Assembly (NCBI RefSeq): GCF_030997045.1
Contig: NZ_CP116899.1
Location: 2,429,501 to 2,493,500, forward strand
From: Microbulbifer sp. TB1203
GTDB taxonomy: Bacteria; Pseudomonadota; Gammaproteobacteria; Pseudomonadales; Cellvibrionaceae
DNA length: 64,000 nt
Direction: 5' to 3'
Shown here: positions 62,938-64,000 of the stretch, piece after piece
Position numbering within the stretch: position 1 is the stretch's first letter
Layout of the letters: every line of letters begins with the position of its first letter
Program-made: the position numbers and the translations under genes
Notes under the pieces: model-generated
Databases searched by the model: none
The model's input: only the letters and a program-made list of their open reading frames with translations
Told to the model about the DNA's origin: nothing

Positions 62938-64000
62938 ATGAGCGACAACAAAAAACCCAAACGCCGCAGCCAGCTGAGCTACGGCAAGCTGGACAAGGAC
63001 GGCTTTATCCACCGCTCCTGGATGAAGGCACAGGGCTACCCGGACCACTGTTTCGACGGCCGTCCCATCATCGGCCTCTGCAACACCTGGTCGGAAATCA
63101 CCCCCTGCAACTCGGGCCTGCGCGAGCTGGCGGAATACGTCAAGCGCGGCATCTGGGAGGCCGGCGGGGTACCGCTGGAATTTCCGGTGACCAGCCTCGG
63201 CGAGACCCAGATGCGCCCCACCGCCATGCTGTTCCGCAACCTGCTGGCGATGGACGTGGAGGAATCCATCCGCGGCAATCCCATCGACGGCGTGGTGCTG
63301 CTCGGCGGCTGCGACAAGACCACCCCGGGGCAGCTGATGGGCGCGGCCAGCGTCAACCTGCCGACCATCGTGGTCTCCTCCGGCCCCATGCTCAACGGCA
63401 AGTTCCGCGGGCGCGATATCGGTTCCGGCACCGACGTGTGGAAGTTCTCCGAGGCGGTGCGCGCCGGGGAAATGCCCGTGGAGGACTTTATTGCCGCGGA
63501 GAGCGGCATGTCCCGCTCCCGAGGCGTATGCATGACTATGGGCACCGCCTCCACCGTCTCCAACCTGGTGGAGGCCATGGGCCTGTGCCTGCCATACAAC
63601 GGTTCGCTGCCGGCGGTGGATGCGCGGCGCCAGGCGCTGGCGCATATGAGCGGGCGCGAGATAGTACGTCTGGTGGAAGAGGATATCCGCATCCGGGATA
63701 TCGTTACCAAGGAATCCCTGATCAACGCCATCAAGGTCAACGCCGCCGTGGGCGGCTCCACCAACTCGGTGATGCACCTGCTGGCCATCGCCGGGCGCCT
63801 GGAGGTCGAGCTGGAACTGGAGGACTTCGACCGCTACAGCCGCGACCTGCCGCTGATCGTCGACCTGATGCCCTCCGGCCGCTTCCTGATGGAAGACTAC
63901 CATTACGCCGGCGGCCTGCCCGCGGTGATGAAGAAGATCGCCCCCCACCTGGAACTGGGCGCCACCACCGTCAGCGGCGTGACCCTGGGCGAGCAGATCG
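62938..64000 (+). CDS. IlvD/Edd-family sugar-acid dehydratase (arabinonate/xylonate type), cut by window end
   Basis: The frame starts at the ATG at 62938 and runs off the window (354 residues seen of an expected 570-600). Iron-sulfur cysteines of the family are at C48 (IIGLCNTWSEITPCN), about C118 (VLLGGCDKTTPG) and about C199 (GVCMTMGTAST). The insert and length of the N-terminus fit pentonate/hexonate dehydratases better than IlvD. Such enzymes convert L-arabinonate, D-xylonate or D-galactonate-like acids to 2-keto-3-deoxy acids. In a galactan/arabinan pectin locus, L-arabinonate is a reasonable guess. The control region shares motifs with the GH53 promoters. Confidence 0.88.
   Translation, partial: MSDNKKPKRRSQLSYGKLDKDGFIHRSWMKAQGYPDHCFDGRPIIGLCNTWSEITPCNSGLRELAEYVKRGIWEAGGVPLEFPVTSLGETQMRPTAMLFRNLLAMDVEESIRGNPIDGVVLLGGCDKTTPGQLMGAASVNLPTIVVSSGPMLNGKFRGRDIGSGTDVWKFSEAVRAGEMPVEDFIAAESGMSRSRGVCMTMGTASTVSNLVEAMGLCLPYNGSLPAVDARRQALAHMSGREIVRLVEEDIRIRDIVTKESLINAIKVNAAVGGSTNSVMHLLAIAGRLEVELELEDFDRYSRDLPLIVDLMPSGRFLMEDYHYAGGLPAVMKKIAPHLELGATTVSGVTLGEQI

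Overview
The window looks like the chromosome of a marine, polysaccharide-degrading gammaproteobacterium of the Cellvibrionales type (a Microbulbifer- or Teredinibacter-like organism). The reasons are the TonB-dependent receptors, the many secreted multi-module carbohydrate-active enzymes, the tryptophan-halogenase-like gene beside a receptor, DUF3549 and YqcC housekeeping genes, and GC-rich DNA. The genus is inference.

Left part (1-22.1 kb), mostly core genes: a truncated PAS-domain gene; a candidate sigma-54-driven small RNA; a fatty acid desaturase; an inward-reading operon (minus strand, 8.0 to 2.6 kb) of TonB-dependent receptor, Tat-exported flavin amine oxidase, diheme cytochrome c and exported RidA, with a divergent CadC/ToxR-like membrane regulator; a three-gene set of RimB-like protease, 7TM inactive transglutaminase and RimK-like ATP-grasp ligase; YqcC; DinG; an acyltransferase; NhaC; DUF3549; a small lipoprotein; Pgi. 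Several long hairpin repeats separate these genes.

Right part (22.1-64 kb), a rhamnogalacturonan-I / beta-1,4-galactan utilisation locus. On the minus strand lie a GH53 galactanase flanked by gene relics, a small lipoprotein, a tryptophan-halogenase-like flavoprotein, an exported alpha/beta hydrolase and a large TonB-dependent receptor. The plus strand then carries two GH53 galactanases (a duplicated block, with a GH35 beta-galactosidase and a broken DUF5107/symporter chimera between them) and a head-to-tail array of secreted enzymes: an SGNH acetylesterase, a PL9 lyase, a PL11 rhamnogalacturonan lyase, a CE1-like esterase, a double-SGNH esterase and a GH5 enzyme. All eight secreted array enzymes share the same N-terminal pair of carbohydrate-binding modules (CBM61-like, then CBM35/6-like). 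A Rid/chorismatase-like gene and a heme-motif/PD40/TPR lipoprotein sit inside the array. The GH5 gene is split by an IS1595-family (ISXO2-like) element; a second identical copy lies in a relic of a related element. A GH2 beta-galactosidase, an anchored protein of unknown function and an IlvD/Edd-family sugar-acid dehydratase (cut by the window end) close the window.

Inferred working model: lyases and galactanases, held on galactan-rich pectin by the shared binding modules, cut the backbone and the galactan side chains; esterases remove acetyl or feruloyl groups; the TonB receptor imports oligomers; GH35 and GH2 release galactose; the IlvD/Edd enzyme feeds a sugar acid into central metabolism. 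The region shows much recent rearrangement: block duplication, relics, chimeras, a dispersed repeat and IS insertions.
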